Shown here one piece after another: positions 1-13,827 of a stretch of 64,000 bases of DNA. The stretch covers positions 250,666 to 314,665 of the forward strand of contig NW_006921555.1 of assembly GCF_000340215.1 (NCBI RefSeq), read 5' to 3'. Within the stretch, counting starts at the first letter, position 1; every line of letters begins with the position of its first letter. The notes below the pieces were generated by a model that saw only the letters and a program-made list of their open reading frames with translations, did not search any database and had not been told where the DNA came from. A program made the translations under genes and the position numbers. This DNA is from Pseudocercospora fijiensis CIRAD86. Its lineage: Eukaryota > Ascomycota > Dothideomycetes > Mycosphaerellales > Mycosphaerellaceae.

Positions 1-1230
1 CGTTCGAATCGTAGTGCCCGCCGTCTCGAGGCTATAGATAATAGGAAAGGCTTAATAAAGCTCTATATCCTAAAGAACGTCTCGCTTAAAGATACGCTTA
101 CTAATGTCCTAGCGTAAGTTGTTTATACCGTACGATATTAAGATAGTAGCCTTCTTAATATTTCTATTAATAACGCGTAGTAAGGTACGAGTAGTCTTAA
201 TCTTCTTTTAGAAGTCGTCGATAGTAGTAACGATCTAGAAACAGTACTCGAGACTAGTTGTAGTAACTAAGGCGCTATCGGAGGGAGCTTCGATCGGGAC
301 TAATACGGCTAGGTTAAGGGCTCGTAGGTTGCTACTACTACTAGCGCCTAGCGGATTTAGGGCGCTAGAAGATATCTTAGTCGACTAGAGCGGAAAGGAG
401 TTAGTAACGAATTTGCAAAAACGTTCGTAGCTTATTAATAATAATTAAAGGTTTTAGATAAAAGAAGGGGGAGGAGGTAGGCGGTAGTAAGTTAGTTAGC
501 GTTTAAGTAGAAGAAAGAGCTTAGAAAGCTCGCCTTAAATAGGATATAAAGGTAGCGTAGTCCGTATATTCCGGTAAAGTAAACGGATAACGACTATATA
601 TAGACCCTAAAAAGTAAAGCTATATACGAGACTCCTTTATTAGTAGGGTAGGCTAAAGTTTAACAATCGATCTAGCTAATTACTAGTAGCGACTACGCGC
701 CTTTATTAACCTCTAGCTTTCGTAGATTCTCGCGCACTCGAAATATAACTAGTTAGCTCGAGTACCTAGTAGTAATCTATAGTAGTAAGGCTAGTAGGAC
801 TAATAATACCCCCGGGGTAGTATTAGCTTTTCTCTAGAGATACTCGGTAACTAGGAGCAAATCGCCTAGGCCTAGCGTAGCTTATATTAGCCTATAGTAC
901 TATCGTTATAGATATAGCATTACCTTTTATAGTAGTAGGTATATAAACGTAGTTCGTACGTTCTTCTTTCTTCTAGATACTAAGCTTAGCGGCCTAAGGT
1001 CCCTATTCTTAGAGGCTATAGGCCTAGGTTACTACGTCTATCTAAGAGCTAGGAAGGGAGAGGGATCCTCCCTTTCTTAGTATCCTACGTAGCTAATACT
1101 AATTAGGGTAGGAACAATCTTCTCTAGCGGAGTATCTTATTATCGTTACTACCTAAGGGCGGTTGCTAGAGACTAGGAACCTAGAGGGAAGTAGTCCTAG
1201 AAGGGCGGGAGGTTAGGTTCGGCTAGCTTC
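1..1230 (+). pseudogene. decayed reading frame, unknown identity
   Basis: I do not recognise this gene. One plus-strand frame reads as protein-like if TAG/TAA are treated as RIP products of CAG/CAA/TGG. It includes a segment rich in Lys/Arg, Gln and Leu around 380-560 (KRRGRR, KKELRKLAL) that could form a basic coiled coil. The left part runs off the window. The order of features does not match the usual pogo-type transposase C-terminus well enough to name it. It lies head-on to the minus-strand Gypsy remnant, so it could be another repeat remnant rather than part of that element. Confidence 0.3.
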
Positions 1231-1689
1231 CGAATACTATCTCTAGAATATTATTTAGAAGTTATTCCTCGTATAGTTCTTTCTAAGGAAAAACAAAAAT
1301 AGTAAAGCTATAGTAATATTAATCGAAGGTAAAAGAGTAAAACAACCGATAAAGTAAAAGTAAAAGAGGGTAACAACCGAGAGTATTAATATTAGTAGGA
1401 ATAGGTAGTAAGGACTAAAGCTATAGGGCGGCACTATATTAATAGCGCGGAGAATAGTTAATAGAGGTAAGGAAAGTAACGTAGTAGAGGTAGGAAAGGA
1501 TATACGATTATTTAGTCTCGGGGTCGTCTAGCTATAATTGTAGGCGGTCTTTATCGCTAGACTAGTTAGGTTCCTCGGAGTTAGAGTTAGATAGCTAGAA
1601 GTCTAGTTTACTATCGGAATTAATATCGGAAATGCTCTATATATAGTTAACCCGTATATAACCCTCCCTTTATTCTTAAGTTATTCCTA
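1231..1689. other. no gene seen; purine-rich spacer
   Basis: This stretch is A/G-rich on the plus strand, especially 1285-1400, where runs such as AAAAGAGTAAAACAA recur. It lies just 3' of the Gypsy integrase frame, where a 3' non-coding region or LTR would be expected. No matching second LTR is visible in the window, so that idea cannot be confirmed. Confidence 0.3.
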
Positions 1690-4100
1690 ATAGCTTACTA
1701 AGACGAATCTAGGGATAGGTATAGTTCTTAGGTAGAATAGGATCTATAATAGCGGTAGGATCCTCCTCCCGATAGGTATCTAAGGACGGTAGAGGGTCTA
1801 TAAAGGCACTAACTTCCTCCTCGGTCGGCGGAGGGCGGGTAGGTTCGCGTAACTTAACGATCTTCTTTAGATTAGCCCGAGGGTAAGTGTACTTTAAGGT
1901 AGCACTATCTAGCTCCTAAAGAAGGTATACGGAACCCGAGTAAAGGACCTCCTTTACTCTATAAGGACCCTTCTACTTAAAGGCTAGCTTATAGGAGTAA
2001 CTATACTCTAGTTCGGACCGGTATAGAAGGACTATATCGCTAGCCTTTAGAGGTTCCTAATTAATAGCATTATAGTTATTAAAATACTGCTTAGCCTCTT
2101 CCCGAAGGCGACGTTATCGAGTAAGACCCTCTTAAGAAGTCGTAGTTATATCCTTAAGAGCCTTAGCCCGTAGGGTAAGAAGATCTATCCTAGTACGAAT
2201 AGACCCCTAATCGTAAACGCCGTACGTACGATAGGACAATTTAATAGGAAGAACGGCGTCCCTCCTAATTATAAGTTCTACCGGCGTAAGCCTAGTCGTA
2301 TCGATAATAGTAGTTCGGTCCGCCTAGAGAAGGGCTAGGACGCGGGTAGAGATAGGAACTAATCTATCTCTACTATTAGTTATCTTAGATAGGGTATTAA
2401 TTAACGACCGATAGCCGCGCTTAATAATAGTATTCGACTAGGGATAGTATAGGGAGATACGAACGTTCTTCGCCCTATACGAAATAAGTAGCGCTTAAAC
2501 CTCCTTAGCTATATTGTTCGTAGCGTTATCTAAGATAACCTCGTAAGGTATTCCCTAGCGGTAAAACAGATCCTTAAATAGGAAGGTAGCTATATTATAG
2601 GTATTAATAGTACCGTAACCCTTATAGAAATAATAGGCCTCCGGCTATCGAGAAAGACTCTCTCGAATAATATATAGGCTATTATTACGGCTAAGATAGA
2701 CCCTATCGCTATACTACCGCTCCCTAACTAACTAGGTAGTAGGGATACGTAGCTCTCTTAGACGTCGGTAGCTGTTCCTAAAGTTGCACTTAGAATAGCT
2801 CTTATAGTAGCGGGAGATATTAGCTTATATACCGTCCTACTAGTAGCGTCGACGAAGGATATCGAAGGTACCCTCCGCCGCCCGGTAGCCGAGCTTATTA
2901 TAAACAGAACGAAGGATTTCTTATCGGGCTACTAGATCGTTAATAATACGCTAGAGTAGTATATTAACTATAGCTTATCGCTAAAGAATACAATCCTTAA
3001 TAAGGAACCTCCGAGAATAGCGAATAATACGACGGTATTAACTCTTTAATAGACTAGGAGCTCTCTTTATATAGATAAGGAAGTAGGCGATATTATAGGA
3101 GTCGTCGGAGTAGACTCTATTAAGGATTATAATCCTACCTAGTTCGCCTACCTTAGTATCGTCCTAGTCCTCGCCGTTAGTAGTAGGGTCTTCGTTAGGC
3201 TAGTTACTAGGTTAGTCGTCGGTAGTAGACCTAGTAATTACTAGTATAGCGTTAATATAGAAGGTAGTAAAGAAGGTATAGTTAATAATCGCGTCGATAT
3301 CCTCTTCTTCTATTATCTCGGCGATATCCTCTTCTATAGTAGGCCTTCTAGAAAGGCTATCCGGTCTAGTATACTTCTTACTAGGAATATAGAAGACGTC
3401 GAAATTAAATAAATAGATCTAGGTAACCTACCGAGCTATCGTAGAGTTAGGTAGGTCGGAGGCTATACGGTTAAGTTAATAGACTAGCGTCTAAGCGTTA
3501 ACTTCTAGGCGAAAGAATACTCTAAAAAGCTAAGGTCGGAACTTCTTAAGAGCCTTATAGATACTAAGGCACTCTCGCTTACTAGTATCGTATTAGGCCT
3601 CGATTAGTTTCTATAGACCGGACTCGTACCGGATAGAGTAACGTAAGGAGGGCTCCTTACGATTATACTATATTAGTATCTCGCTATAGCCTTCCCCGCT
3701 CGAGTCGATAGTAATAATTAGTAGACCTACGCCTTCCGAGTAGTTAATAGAGGTAAGCGTAGGCGCGCTAATAAGTGCCTTAGTAATCTTATCCTTAGCG
3801 GCTTAGTAAACGGAGGTCTATTTAAACTCTATATCTTTCCTAAGTAAGGCGTATAGAGGCTTATATACTAACGTAAAGTTTTCGACCTAGATATAGAAGT
3901 AGGAGACTACTCTAAGCTAGATCCGGATATCTTTCTAATAGGTAGGGTCTAGCTAGGATACAATCTTTAGGACCTATATATTATTAGAATAGCGGCCGTT
4001 CTTATTAGTAACAAACCCGATAATGTTTATACGCTTATATAGGAGCTAAAGTTTCTCCCTATATACTATTAAGTTAGCCCGCTCTAAGTCGTAGAGGATA
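1690..4100 (-). pseudogene. Ty3/Gypsy retrotransposon pol remnant (RT thumb, RNase H, integrase)
   Basis: Read on the minus strand from 4,100 downward, the frame gives in order three parts. First is the end of a reverse transcriptase (GFVTNKNGRHS, then VENFTLVHKPLYALLRK). Second is a Ty3-type RNase H-like region at about 3,830-3,540 (SAPTLTSINYSEG, then RYESGL and SKRECL). Third is an integrase: the H2C2 zinc-binding part lies near 2,880-2,740 (YHKSCPKC after correcting TAT to CAT), and the catalytic core follows at about 2,660-2,400 (PEAYYF, IPYEVILDNATN, YPQSN). The C-terminal part runs to about 1,690. Gag, protease and the RT palm are missing because the remnant stops exactly where RecQ-1 begins at 4,101. 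Many in-frame stops are of the RIP type. The family assignment is firm; the clade within Ty3/Gypsy is not. Confidence 0.85.
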
Positions 4101-4519
4101 CTAGATCCTAGAGCTAAATATTCTAGTATTACAATATTCGAGTATATAGCGTAGGCGCGGCCGTACGTCCTCTAAATACTAAATAGGGACATTAGAATGT
4201 TTGTACTAAAACGTTTACTTTCTATTAGTAGACCTCGCCTACGGCCGTAGAATTCGCCCGTAGCCGTTTCTTCTCGTTATCCCTAAGAGTCGGTTATATA
4301 CCTACGTATTGTTTATATACGACTCTCTTTACGTCGCTCCTACGTAAAGTTTAGACAATCTACCTTCGCGTCCTAAGTCTCGCTAATCTATCCTAGCGTA
4401 AATATAGCTGCTAGACAATCTACTCTCTTTATTAGTAGCTTGTTACTTTATACTATTACCTTACTATTATAGCAGATTACTAGCCTCTTTATTATATATA
4501 AGTATAGGTTTCTTCTTTA

Positions 4520-7500
4520 TAAGTATAACGCGCGTCTAATAGAGATATCTCGACCCGACTTAATCTTATTACCCCTACGTAGTATAAAGATTTCCTTGTA
4601 GTATAGAAACTAACCGACGAGAACGCAATAGCTCTTAAAGTCCTACGCGGACCTAACGAACCTAGAACTACGAAGATAGATATACTTAGGCGTATATTCG
4701 AATAGATCGGTAATTCTATCGAGAGTAACTCGGTTAGGGCGACTATACTCTAGTAGTACGCTCTATAGTATAAGATCTAGGAGACTAGTACTAATTCTTT
4801 ACTCTATATATCCTAAGCCTTCGTTCGAAGCCTCGACTAGTACGGCCTAATCTATTACGCCGTCGTCCTCGGAACATCTATAGACGCCTCCCGCTAAGTA
4901 AGTAATTGTATTATTAAAGCCGCCTAGGGCGAAGATTAGTTTACTTAAGCCTCGGAGCTTGTCCGGCTTCTATTTAGCGCTCTACTTTTAGTACCTAAAC
5001 GCATTCTCGCCGATATTATATCTACTACTCGGATTAGACTTAGTCTCGAAGAAGCCTATCGCTTCTAGATATAAGGTAAACGGAAGAGGCTCGCGGAAGC
5101 CTAGAATAGTCGCGTTAATAAGAGGAAGAGCGCTCTTTACAATTTTATTACCGGTAGTAATATTACCGCTATAAGAGACGCTTACAAACCGAAACCTAGT
5201 AAGGAACGTATAATATAGGCCTACCTACCTAACATTCCTAAAGACTATATCGTTCTCTAAGGCTTTAAGACGGGGCGTAATTTACTAACGCCGAAAAAAC
5301 ACCTATTACGCGCCTTATACAAAAAATATCTAAAGAAACCTAGGGTTAAAGCGGGTAGTAATATACTAGTACTAGATTTATAGCTAGAAAACGATAGCGT
5401 AGAACCCGATCTGCCGGTATTAGACGACGAAGGAGGGAAAGGTACCTAGGACAATCCTCTTAACGTAGATAGAGATACGGCTTCTAATTTTCTTAATATA
5501 TACGATAGATTAGAGCTCCGTTTATAATGTCGCCGGCTTAGCCGTAGAGAAAAGATAGAAGCCTACTATACCTACTATTGCAAATAGTAGATAGACTTTA
5601 CCTATACTTTGCTATCGAATATTAGAGAGCGTCTCGCTACGTTAGGCCGGCTACCGTATATATAAACTTTAATTACTCTGTTCCTACTACGTACCGTCCC
5701 TATATCTAATATATATAAATGCTAACTATTTTGCTATATAGCGAAAGATTAACCCGTTTTCTAGCTAGTAAAGTAGTCTATATCTTGCACCTTTTACTTA
5801 ATCTTACGACCGCCTCGCTTAGAAGCCCGTAATATATACGTATATAGCTCCCTACTATTTCGAGGCCGATTAGCTCGCCGATTAGCTCGTAGCTATATAC
5901 TATCTATTCTAACCGCCTATCCGGATTTCTAACTAGTTTATACCTATACTATACTAAGTTATATTCTATACGACCTTCGCCTTATTATCTTCCTATATAC
6001 TATTTATAGTAGATATAGCCTCTATAGAGATGCTATTAAGGTTTAGGTTAGACAATCCGCGCCTTAACTACTTTAGTCTATAAAGGAGGCGATAGATATA
6101 CGTCCGTTAACGCGCTCTCGCGATTAGTATATTATTACGATTAAGATTATTAGGGTTATAAGAACTACTCCTAATACCTAGGGACCTATATACCGGAAAG
6201 ATACCGTTTCGAGGATTACTTCTATTATCTTTCTTAATATCGTATTATTAAGTACGTAACTTGCCGATACGCCGTATCCCCTTACTATTTTTACGCTTAC
6301 CTTAGCCGCTAATACCGATATACTATTCCTATTACTATCCGTCGCCTTCTTATCGAAGAATTCGAGCCGTTCCCCGATATTACTATAATATCCGACTAGG
6401 TAATTTAGCCCTAGCTAACCGACGATTAAGCCCCGGAGTTCTCGCTCTACTTCGATTGTTTCCGATATACTACTATCGACGAATAGGGCGAACAATATAC
6501 GGCTATCTTTTACTCGTATGCCTCGATATAAGAGTATTATAAAACGCGATATAAGTAGACTAATACCTAGACTCGGGGCGGTAGTAGAAAAGCCTGCCTA
6601 TAAGAGATACCTAATCGCTTATAGGAGAGTAATATCTATATATAGCAATTCTTCTACCCTAAAGCTAGATACGAACTCGGATAGAATCGCCTATTCTAGG
6701 TCTATCGTCGCGCTTATATAGTGCCTATTCCCTCCTTATCGTATAACGACTAGTTTGCGTCTATTCTAATTAAAGCTTAGGCCGATATTTAGAAGAAACT
6801 AGACGAGGATCGAAATATCGTTTATAATAGCTTAGCCTACGTATCTGCCCTCCCCCCCTAGATTTAGTAACTCTTTATCGACCTTTACGTTGTCTTACTT
6901 TATAAAGACGAAATATAGGCCGCTATCCGCCTCCCTAAAGAAGATAATAAGCCTTATATTTTAGAAGTTATCGCTATCGCTCGCCGAGCGTTCTCTTATA
7001 TAATTAGGTATTATAGCGAAAGTAGCCCCTATTTTAACCTTACTAATTCCCGCAAGTAAGCCCTTACTAACTTTTATAATATAATATAGAAGTCCGACTA
7101 TTATAAATATTTTCGCTTTTAGTACTATAAAACCCGCTTAAGCGAACTTAAATACGCCGATGCTATACTATACGCGCTAGTATATTTTATTCGTTATATC
7201 TCCCCTAAAGTTCTATTTTTCCCTTCTATAATATCGCCTATCGATAAACTTAATAACGACGTCGATACCGAAGTCGCTAGTTAAGTAAGCGATAAAGTCG
7301 ACGAAAAAGTCGACTATAGCCCTATCTAAGTAACGCCGACCGACGAATAGCGCGAACTCTAGAATAAACTTAGCGACCGCGTCCGAAGCGGTATTACTAA
7401 GACGGAAGAACTAGAACTATATTTTCTTATTTCTTAGTTATTACTCTCTCTATTCTAGTATCTAATTAGTAGTCGTCGGTTCTACTTTCTACTCCCTAGC

Positions 7501-10500
7501 TACCTCGCCCTTTATATAGTATAACTGTATTTAGGCGTATAGCGGGAGCCGAACGACTTTAATTACTATCTCTCCGCTATTATTTAGATAGAGCAACTCC
7601 TCGTATTTAACTACTTCTAGCGTTATAACTAGGGCTTCGACCGCGATAACGAAGTTTTAGAGGCTATTAAGTATAAGATAGAGTTACTCTTTATACGAGA
7701 GACTGCTATCCGAGAAATTTTCTACTAGCGTAGTGCCCTCTTCGCCTTTACTAGCAACTATATATCGACTAATTAGGCTATCTAGGCTATTAACGGTAAA
7801 TCCGTTTAATTTAGGGACGTCGTACTACGAGTTATAGACCTAACTACTCTACTCGAGTATTGCTATCGATAGGCGTATAAGATCCTACGGCGCGACCTCC
7901 TTTTCGGACTCTCGTATAACTCTATCCCCCTTACCGACCTTTATAACTACTCCGAAGAAACTACCGTCTACTTTAGCTTTCTCTAGAATAAGCGTAATAC
8001 TACTATCGTTAACCTAGCTCGGACGTTCGTTATTAACGCTATCGCTAGTAATCCGGCTCTATTATATTTATACTTAGAGGCCGGTTTAGATATACTCTGC
8101 CTTAGCTCGGTAGTCGGCGTATATAAGTATTATGTCTAAGAGTTTCTTTAGCTACTTAGCGTCCTTATATTTATTAGTAGTAGTTAGCCTATCCGCGAAC
8201 CCGAATTCTTCTCGGCGATATAGCGTAATACTTAGTCGGTCCGCTCTATTACTATCTAAGATAGATACGTTATAATTTACCTAACCTATACTAAGCTCCG
8301 CTAGAAGCTAAATAATAAACAAAATATCCGCTTCCTATTTAAGCTTAGCCGCCTACTTATCGATTACCTTATATATATTTAACTATTTCGCGAGCTCTAC
8401 TAGTATTAATCTAACCCCGGGTAGGTACTTAGTCCTTTCCTCTAGTCTAAGGATAACCTCGTTTAGTCGGATAATACTGTAACCCGATACCTTTGTCGAT
8501 AGACTATAGCTACTAGCCTACCTACTTTCGGTATTAGCGAGTAGCGTTACTTCTCCGTCGCTATCGTTAAGAAATTCTTTAGTAAGTTCGTAGGCTTCGA
8601 TTAATTAGATACGGACGACGAAGATAACGAGGTCGACGATATAGAGGTAGCTATAGCTAGGTAGCGTAACTATAGTCTCTATACCGCTAATATTTTATAT
8701 ACTAACGCTAATCTATTCGCCGCATTGTTTAACTTATAGGATAGCTTAATCTAAGGCAGATACCGCGCGTCTCGTATCTAGTCGAACTTCCTCTAGCTTC
8801 CTACTACTATTACTCGCTACTAGGGGACCTAGCCGTCGCTAGGTAGCTCTATTAGTAACCTCTTAGTACTCGAGAATAGTAGTCTCGCTCCCGTCTTTAC
8901 CCTCGATAAAGCCTTATAGTACGCGTGCGAAATTATATAAAACCTATAGCTATAGTAGAAGAGCGAGAGTTAAGCGACCGCTATATAATAGATCCTCTCC
9001 CTCGAGGCCTAACTACTCGTCGTCCTCGGTACTAGCGCCGGTAAGAGTCTCCTCTTTATAGTTCCTTACTATATAAAAGGTACGCGGACTACTATACTTA
9101 TCCTTCCTCTAGTTACTCTACGAGTTAATATACTTACCCGACTTAAAGCCGCTAAAGTGTCCTACGTAGTATAGTAACTAGGAATAGAGCGCCCCGCTTC
9201 TCTTATCCTAGTTAGCGCTAAGGCCGCCTACTCTACCTAATTTATTACGTATATACGGCGTCTCGGGGTTTAGAACTAGCTCGATTGTATCTTCGTCGAC
9301 GAGTACTATTTAACTATAACCGTGTTACTATATCGCTCTATTTTTCGCTAATTTAGCTATCTTAGGTTAATTAGTACCTAGGTCGTCTACCTAACCGCTA
9401 CTCTACTACTATCGATAGAACCTAAATTCCTATAGCGTAACGTTATCGCCTAGCCTATAATAGTATAGCGGAGTACTAATCGCGCTAATATTATATATCG
9501 TGTTTCCTTATACTAGTAGGTATAGTTACTACTTATAGCTATATAACTTATTAGGAAGTAATCTAGGGCGAGTATATTCGTATCTAGCGATCGCGTCCTA
9601 GTATTCGTATATAGTCTCGACTACGCTAAGTAGCTAGCGAGGGAAATTAATTGCCTATACTTTACCGCCGCTAGTAGAACTACTAGCGAGAAAGAATAGC
9701 TACTCGACGCCTAGCTTAATAGTACCGACAATCTATTTCTTATCGCTACTTCTATACTCGGCGAAGGATTCGACGTACTATATATTCGGGTTATTATCTA
9801 CGTCGGCCTCCTACCCTTACTAATATTATTTATATAATAGTCCGGTTGCGCTAGGCGAGATAGAAAGCTAGTACTATCTTACCTCCTACTACTAACCGAA
9901 CTAATTATACTAGTAATAGTCGACTAGAGTAAGCTTAGCTTCGATTAATACCTTTATATAAATAACGTTAGTTATATATAGTAGCGCGAGAGGTAAGCTA
10001 TATAGTAATATACTCGCGTAGGTAAATGTTTGCGTCTAATTATATCTAATTATCTCGATAGTCCCTAATTCCGCCTAATATATATATTTAATCTAGACGA
10101 TAGTAACGAGCTCTACTAACGATATATATACCGACTAGTACTACCTCTAACCTAGCCCGAAACGCCGTAGGCTTAGGCGATCCGTCGGTAGACCGCCTAT
10201 TTCTAGCATATCTAGTAAAACGAAGCTAGTAGTATAATATAGTTCGACCGTAATCTTACTATTATCTAATAACTATATACTATCTACCGCTTCGTTAATC
10301 CCCGCCTCCCTATATACTAATTCTCTTAATACCTACGCGCTAACTTCGTAGTTGCGAAGAAGAGGCAAGCGCTCTAGGCTAAGCCGATCGAGAGGTACTA
10401 TACCTACTTCTACTACTATTTCCCTTTTACTATATACTAGGAATATAGTAAGCAAATACGGAGTTGTTAACGGCTAGACGTTATATAGCTAGTCGCTATC

Positions 10501-10730
10501 GGCGTGTTCTAGTCGCTATAGATAGGTCCTACTTAGATCTAGGATAAATTCTAGTACTAATTTAAAACGCTAGAGGAATACCTCGGGTAGATAACTTAGA
10601 GTACTATATAGGATAGAGAAAAGGCTATCTAAGGTATTCGTCTCTACGCTATCGCTATCGAGTACGTTCTAGCTAGGAACGTTAAACTAGATCCGGTATC
10701 CGCTAATAACTATATAGAGTAGGAATTCTA
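4520..10730 (+). pseudogene. telomere-linked RecQ-like DECH helicase, RIP-inactivated
   Basis: The product would be a large protein: an N-terminal region of over 1,000 residues found with this fungal family, followed by an SF2 RecQ-type helicase. Seen after allowing for RIP: a conserved N-terminal stretch from about 4,600; a segment at about 6,780-7,140 ending ALTNFYN and SDYYKYFRF; Walker A GTSAGKSLLF (originally GTGAGKS) at 9,025-9,052; motif II VDEYY (originally VDECH) at 9,292-9,306; TATLLLS near 9,400; a motif VI region at 9,836-9,865 that reads back to QSGRAGRDG. Family members are thought to act on DNA ends or recombination. The start codon is not certain. Intron-like sequence with an HP1 repeat lies near 5,690-5,800. 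Dozens of TAG/TAA codons interrupt the frame, so it cannot be functional. Confidence 0.85.
5722..5781. repeat. HP1 inverted-repeat element in RecQ-1
   Basis: Left arm CTAACTATTTTGCTATATAG and right arm TTTTCTAGCTAGTAAAGTAG are imperfect inverted copies. It lies between two well-read coding stretches, with GTACCG at 5,691 and CTAAC at 5,722, so it probably sits in an intron. The same element is at the same place in RecQ-2. Confidence 0.65.
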
Positions 10731-10735
10731 GACGC

Positions 10736-10815
10736 TAACTATTTCGCTAGCCGGAAAAAAAAAACAATAATATACCGGTCGTACTATTTACTTTTCCGTC
10801 TAGCGAAATAGTTAG
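10736..10815. repeat. HP1 inverted-repeat element
   Basis: An 80-bp element. The left end CTAACTATTTCGCTAGCCGG is nearly the exact reverse complement of the right end CCGTCTAGCGAAATAGTTAG, around an A-rich centre. It lies just after the RecQ-1 coding frame. Confidence 0.7.
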
Positions 10816-12910
10816 TATATAGCTATATTATCGCTATATTAACTTAGTAGTTAGGCGGGAGTAATAGTCTCTAATCTACTAACGATATTATTATACTAGT
10901 ATTCTTATTAAATTAATAACGCTATAGCGTCGCTATACTCGTACGCTATAGTATAAGATGTCTACCGACGTTAGAAGTAGAGTATATAACTAAACAGTTA
11001 TAGCTAGCATTTACCTATATCGGTAGACCGTTTAAGTTAAATATAGATAGAGCGTAGTTAGTCGAGATCTAAAATATAAACTATCTATATACTAAACTAC
11101 TATTACTCGATATATTCTACTCTCTCTATTCTTACTCTAACCGCCTCCTCGTCGCCTTTCGCCTACGTTGTATATTAACCTACTAATAATAATATACTAA
11201 TAGTATCGTCGCCCTTCGTTAGAGTATTTCCGCCTATAGACTTATTATCGCTACTACTATCTCTACGATCTATTCCTCTAGTACCTCTATACTTAGCTAC
11301 TCCTTATTTACTATTCGCCCTTATACTACCTAGCTAGCCGATAAATCTTCCTCTACGCTCCTCCTCCCGCTTACCCCCTATTTATCGTAGCCTTTGCCTA
11401 GTCTGCCTATTCCTCCTCTATTAACCTCTATTATACCCTTACTTAATCTACCTATTACTCTCTTATTAACTTCTATTATACCCTTACCTACTATTATATT
11501 ACTATCTACCGGTATACTATCTACCTAATCGCTAGGCCTATTAACCCGCGCCTATGTCGCTAACTTATCTAGTCGCTATTCCCCTATTTCTATCCTATAA
11601 TAGTATATTTCCTATATAAATAAAAACGCTATATATTCTACGTAATATAACTATTTCTCCTCCGCCGAGAAGCTCGCCTAGTTATACTATAGAAGTAGTA
11701 GCGGTCGCTCGTATAACTATCGTCGTATTAATATTCTATCGTAATACTCGGCTATATTACCGGTCGCTATCGCCGGCTTAGTATAACTCGCTAATATTTA
11801 GTAGTCGGCTATCTCGGTAGTCTTACTCGTATCTACGCGATAGCTAGCTATAAAGAGAAGTTTCGGAATAGCGACGTACTCGAGTAGTTTAGTAGGCGAA
11901 ATCGGATAAAGGTAGGATATAGACAACCTCTAGAACCGACGTCCTCTTATATCTTTCCTCGCTATATATATTAGACTACCTACCGTATCGCTACTTTATC
12001 TATTATTATAGCCGATCCTACCTTACGTCCTCCTAGAACCGTACGTAAACTCGATTAAATTTTACCGTACCGCTCGTACCTACGCGTCTGCCTCTACTTA
12101 TTATATACTATTTCTTTTATAATATACTATTCGCCTACGTACTCTCTCTAGTATACTCGAATAGCGCGGTTATACTATACCGCATTTCGATCTAGGCGTC
12201 GCATTTGAAATCCGTATATATAAGTTAGGTTTAATTTAATCTCTCCTCGTACGTCGTCGTATATTATCTATCGTAATCTCTTATATTCCCTCTAGCCCCT
12301 ACTATTACTTAGGGGTCGAGCGCTAATACTATAGCTCTCTTGCCTCGTATTTATACGTACTATCGACGTTAGCTAATAAAGTGCTACTTATCCGGATTAT
12401 TTCTTACTACTAGTATCTGCTTTATACCTATTATCCTAGCGAGTACGCTAATACCCCGACCGATCGACGTACTAGCTTAGTTTCTATACTATTGTACTAA
12501 CTATAGGCCTCCTCTAGTAGTTAGGTTAGATCTCGCTAGTAGAGGATATACTCGGTTAAGTCGGATTATACCCTATATAACTTAACGTAGGTATACTTGC
12601 TAGACAATCTACCGGTTTTTCCCTATCTCGCGATACCGTATTAAAATACTAGAGCCTATCGGTAAAGGAGTCGGCTAGATCGAGTATTATTAGATATAAG
12701 CTATTTATAGATATCTTATACGTTAACCTACTTATATATATAGTATAGTCGATACTACGCCGTAGTGCCGCTAAACATCGCTAGCTACGTATAGGAGGTA
12801 AATGTATATAGTTATAGTACTACCGGAATTTCTATATCTAGCACTTCTATCGTACGAGACTTAGGTATTATATAACCTAGGGCTAATCTACTAAACGACG
12901 ATTAGATACG

Positions 12911-12975
12911 AACCGGTTTACTAGGCGGTAAACTATATTATCTATATTACTTTTGCTAGCTAGCAAAATAGTTAG
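12911..12975. repeat. HP1 inverted-repeat element
   Basis: Left half ACCGGTTTACTAGGCGGTAA and right half TTTTGCTAGCTAGCAAAATA, which is itself a perfect palindrome core, end in GTTAG. It has the pair-of-palindromes layout seen elsewhere. Confidence 0.65.
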
Positions 12976-13760
12976 CACTCTTGTATTGTAATTATAGTTA
13001 TAGTAGATGCGTCTACTAGCTACAAGTCGTAGTATAGTAACGCTACTAAGGCTCGAACCCTAATTACGCTATCTATCCCTAGATATAGCTCGACTATTAT
13101 ACCTCGCTAACTAAATTTTATCGTATATCGTCTATTAGGACGTCCGGTATACTATCTATGCCGTTATCGTAGCCTTAGCTATCTTAGTCTAGTATATTCT
13201 TACTTACCTAGTAGTCTACTATTATCTAATCCGGCTATTATCGAGGCAATCCGATATATCCTTACGTTATAATACTAACGGACCCGTATACGGACTTATT
13301 AGGCTATATACTAGTTTATATATAGTTATTATATACGCAATAAAATACTACGATTAACTCGGTTAGTATCCGGTTCTTAAAACTATTAACTTGTAATATC
13401 GTAGAATAGATAGCAGTTAGTTCGTCTACCCTAGATATACGTCTGAAATTATAGTATATTTTCGAACGACTACAATTCTCGAAAACTAATTTCTCCCCCG
13501 ATCGATTAGATAATAACGCTCTAATCTAACTATATCTTTTATTATTTATCTACCCGAATATAAACCTACTATAACCGAGATAGTCCGAGCAAATTAGTAA
13601 CCTTACCGCCGCTAAGATTTACCCTAATCGTTACTAACCCTCGGGTCTAGCTTACTTACGTATTACGCTCCGTATACTAACGGCGTTTTCTAGGGCAGGT
13701 TTTATAAATTACCTCCTCCTACTACCGCATATTATATAGTAAATTATTAATAGTATAATA

Positions 13761-13827
13761 CTAACTGTTTTACCGCCTAGTAAACTGCCGGGCTATTGTC
13801 TATTTTCCTAGCTAGTAAAACGGTTAG
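13761..13827. repeat. HP1 inverted-repeat element
   Basis: A 67-bp unit with clear ends: CTAACTGTTTTACCGCCTAG at the left and CTAGTAAAACGGTTAG at the right. This is one of the best-preserved members and retains a TG in the left arm. Confidence 0.75.

Larger units (their letters stand above)
4101..10735 (+). mobile_element. RecQ-like helicase element, copy 1 (RecQ-1)
   Basis: The left boundary is set by comparison with the second copy at 29,417: homology starts at CTAGATCCTAGAGC in both, while the flanking bases differ. Homology to copy 2 continues to 9,462, where copy 2 is cut. The right end is not defined by a second copy. I place it at about 10,735, where the coding frame stops and an HP1 inverted repeat follows. 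No terminal repeat or target duplication is obvious. Elements coding for this helicase type are known from fungal chromosome ends as telomere-linked helicases. Confidence 0.7.

Noticed and set aside
1..1230. pogo/Fot1-like transposase C-terminus
   Set aside because: A basic Gln/Lys-rich segment suggested it, but no DDE motif or helix-turn-helix could be read and the order of segments does not fit.
6518..6721. Open reading frame of 67 codons starting ATG
   Set aside because: It lies inside RecQ-1 in a different phase from the helicase frame that can be followed on both sides (for example the frame at 6,781). It has no start context or homologous support in RecQ-2, where its ATG is ATA-like (31,838 region reads GTACC). 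It is a shadow frame left free of stops by chance.
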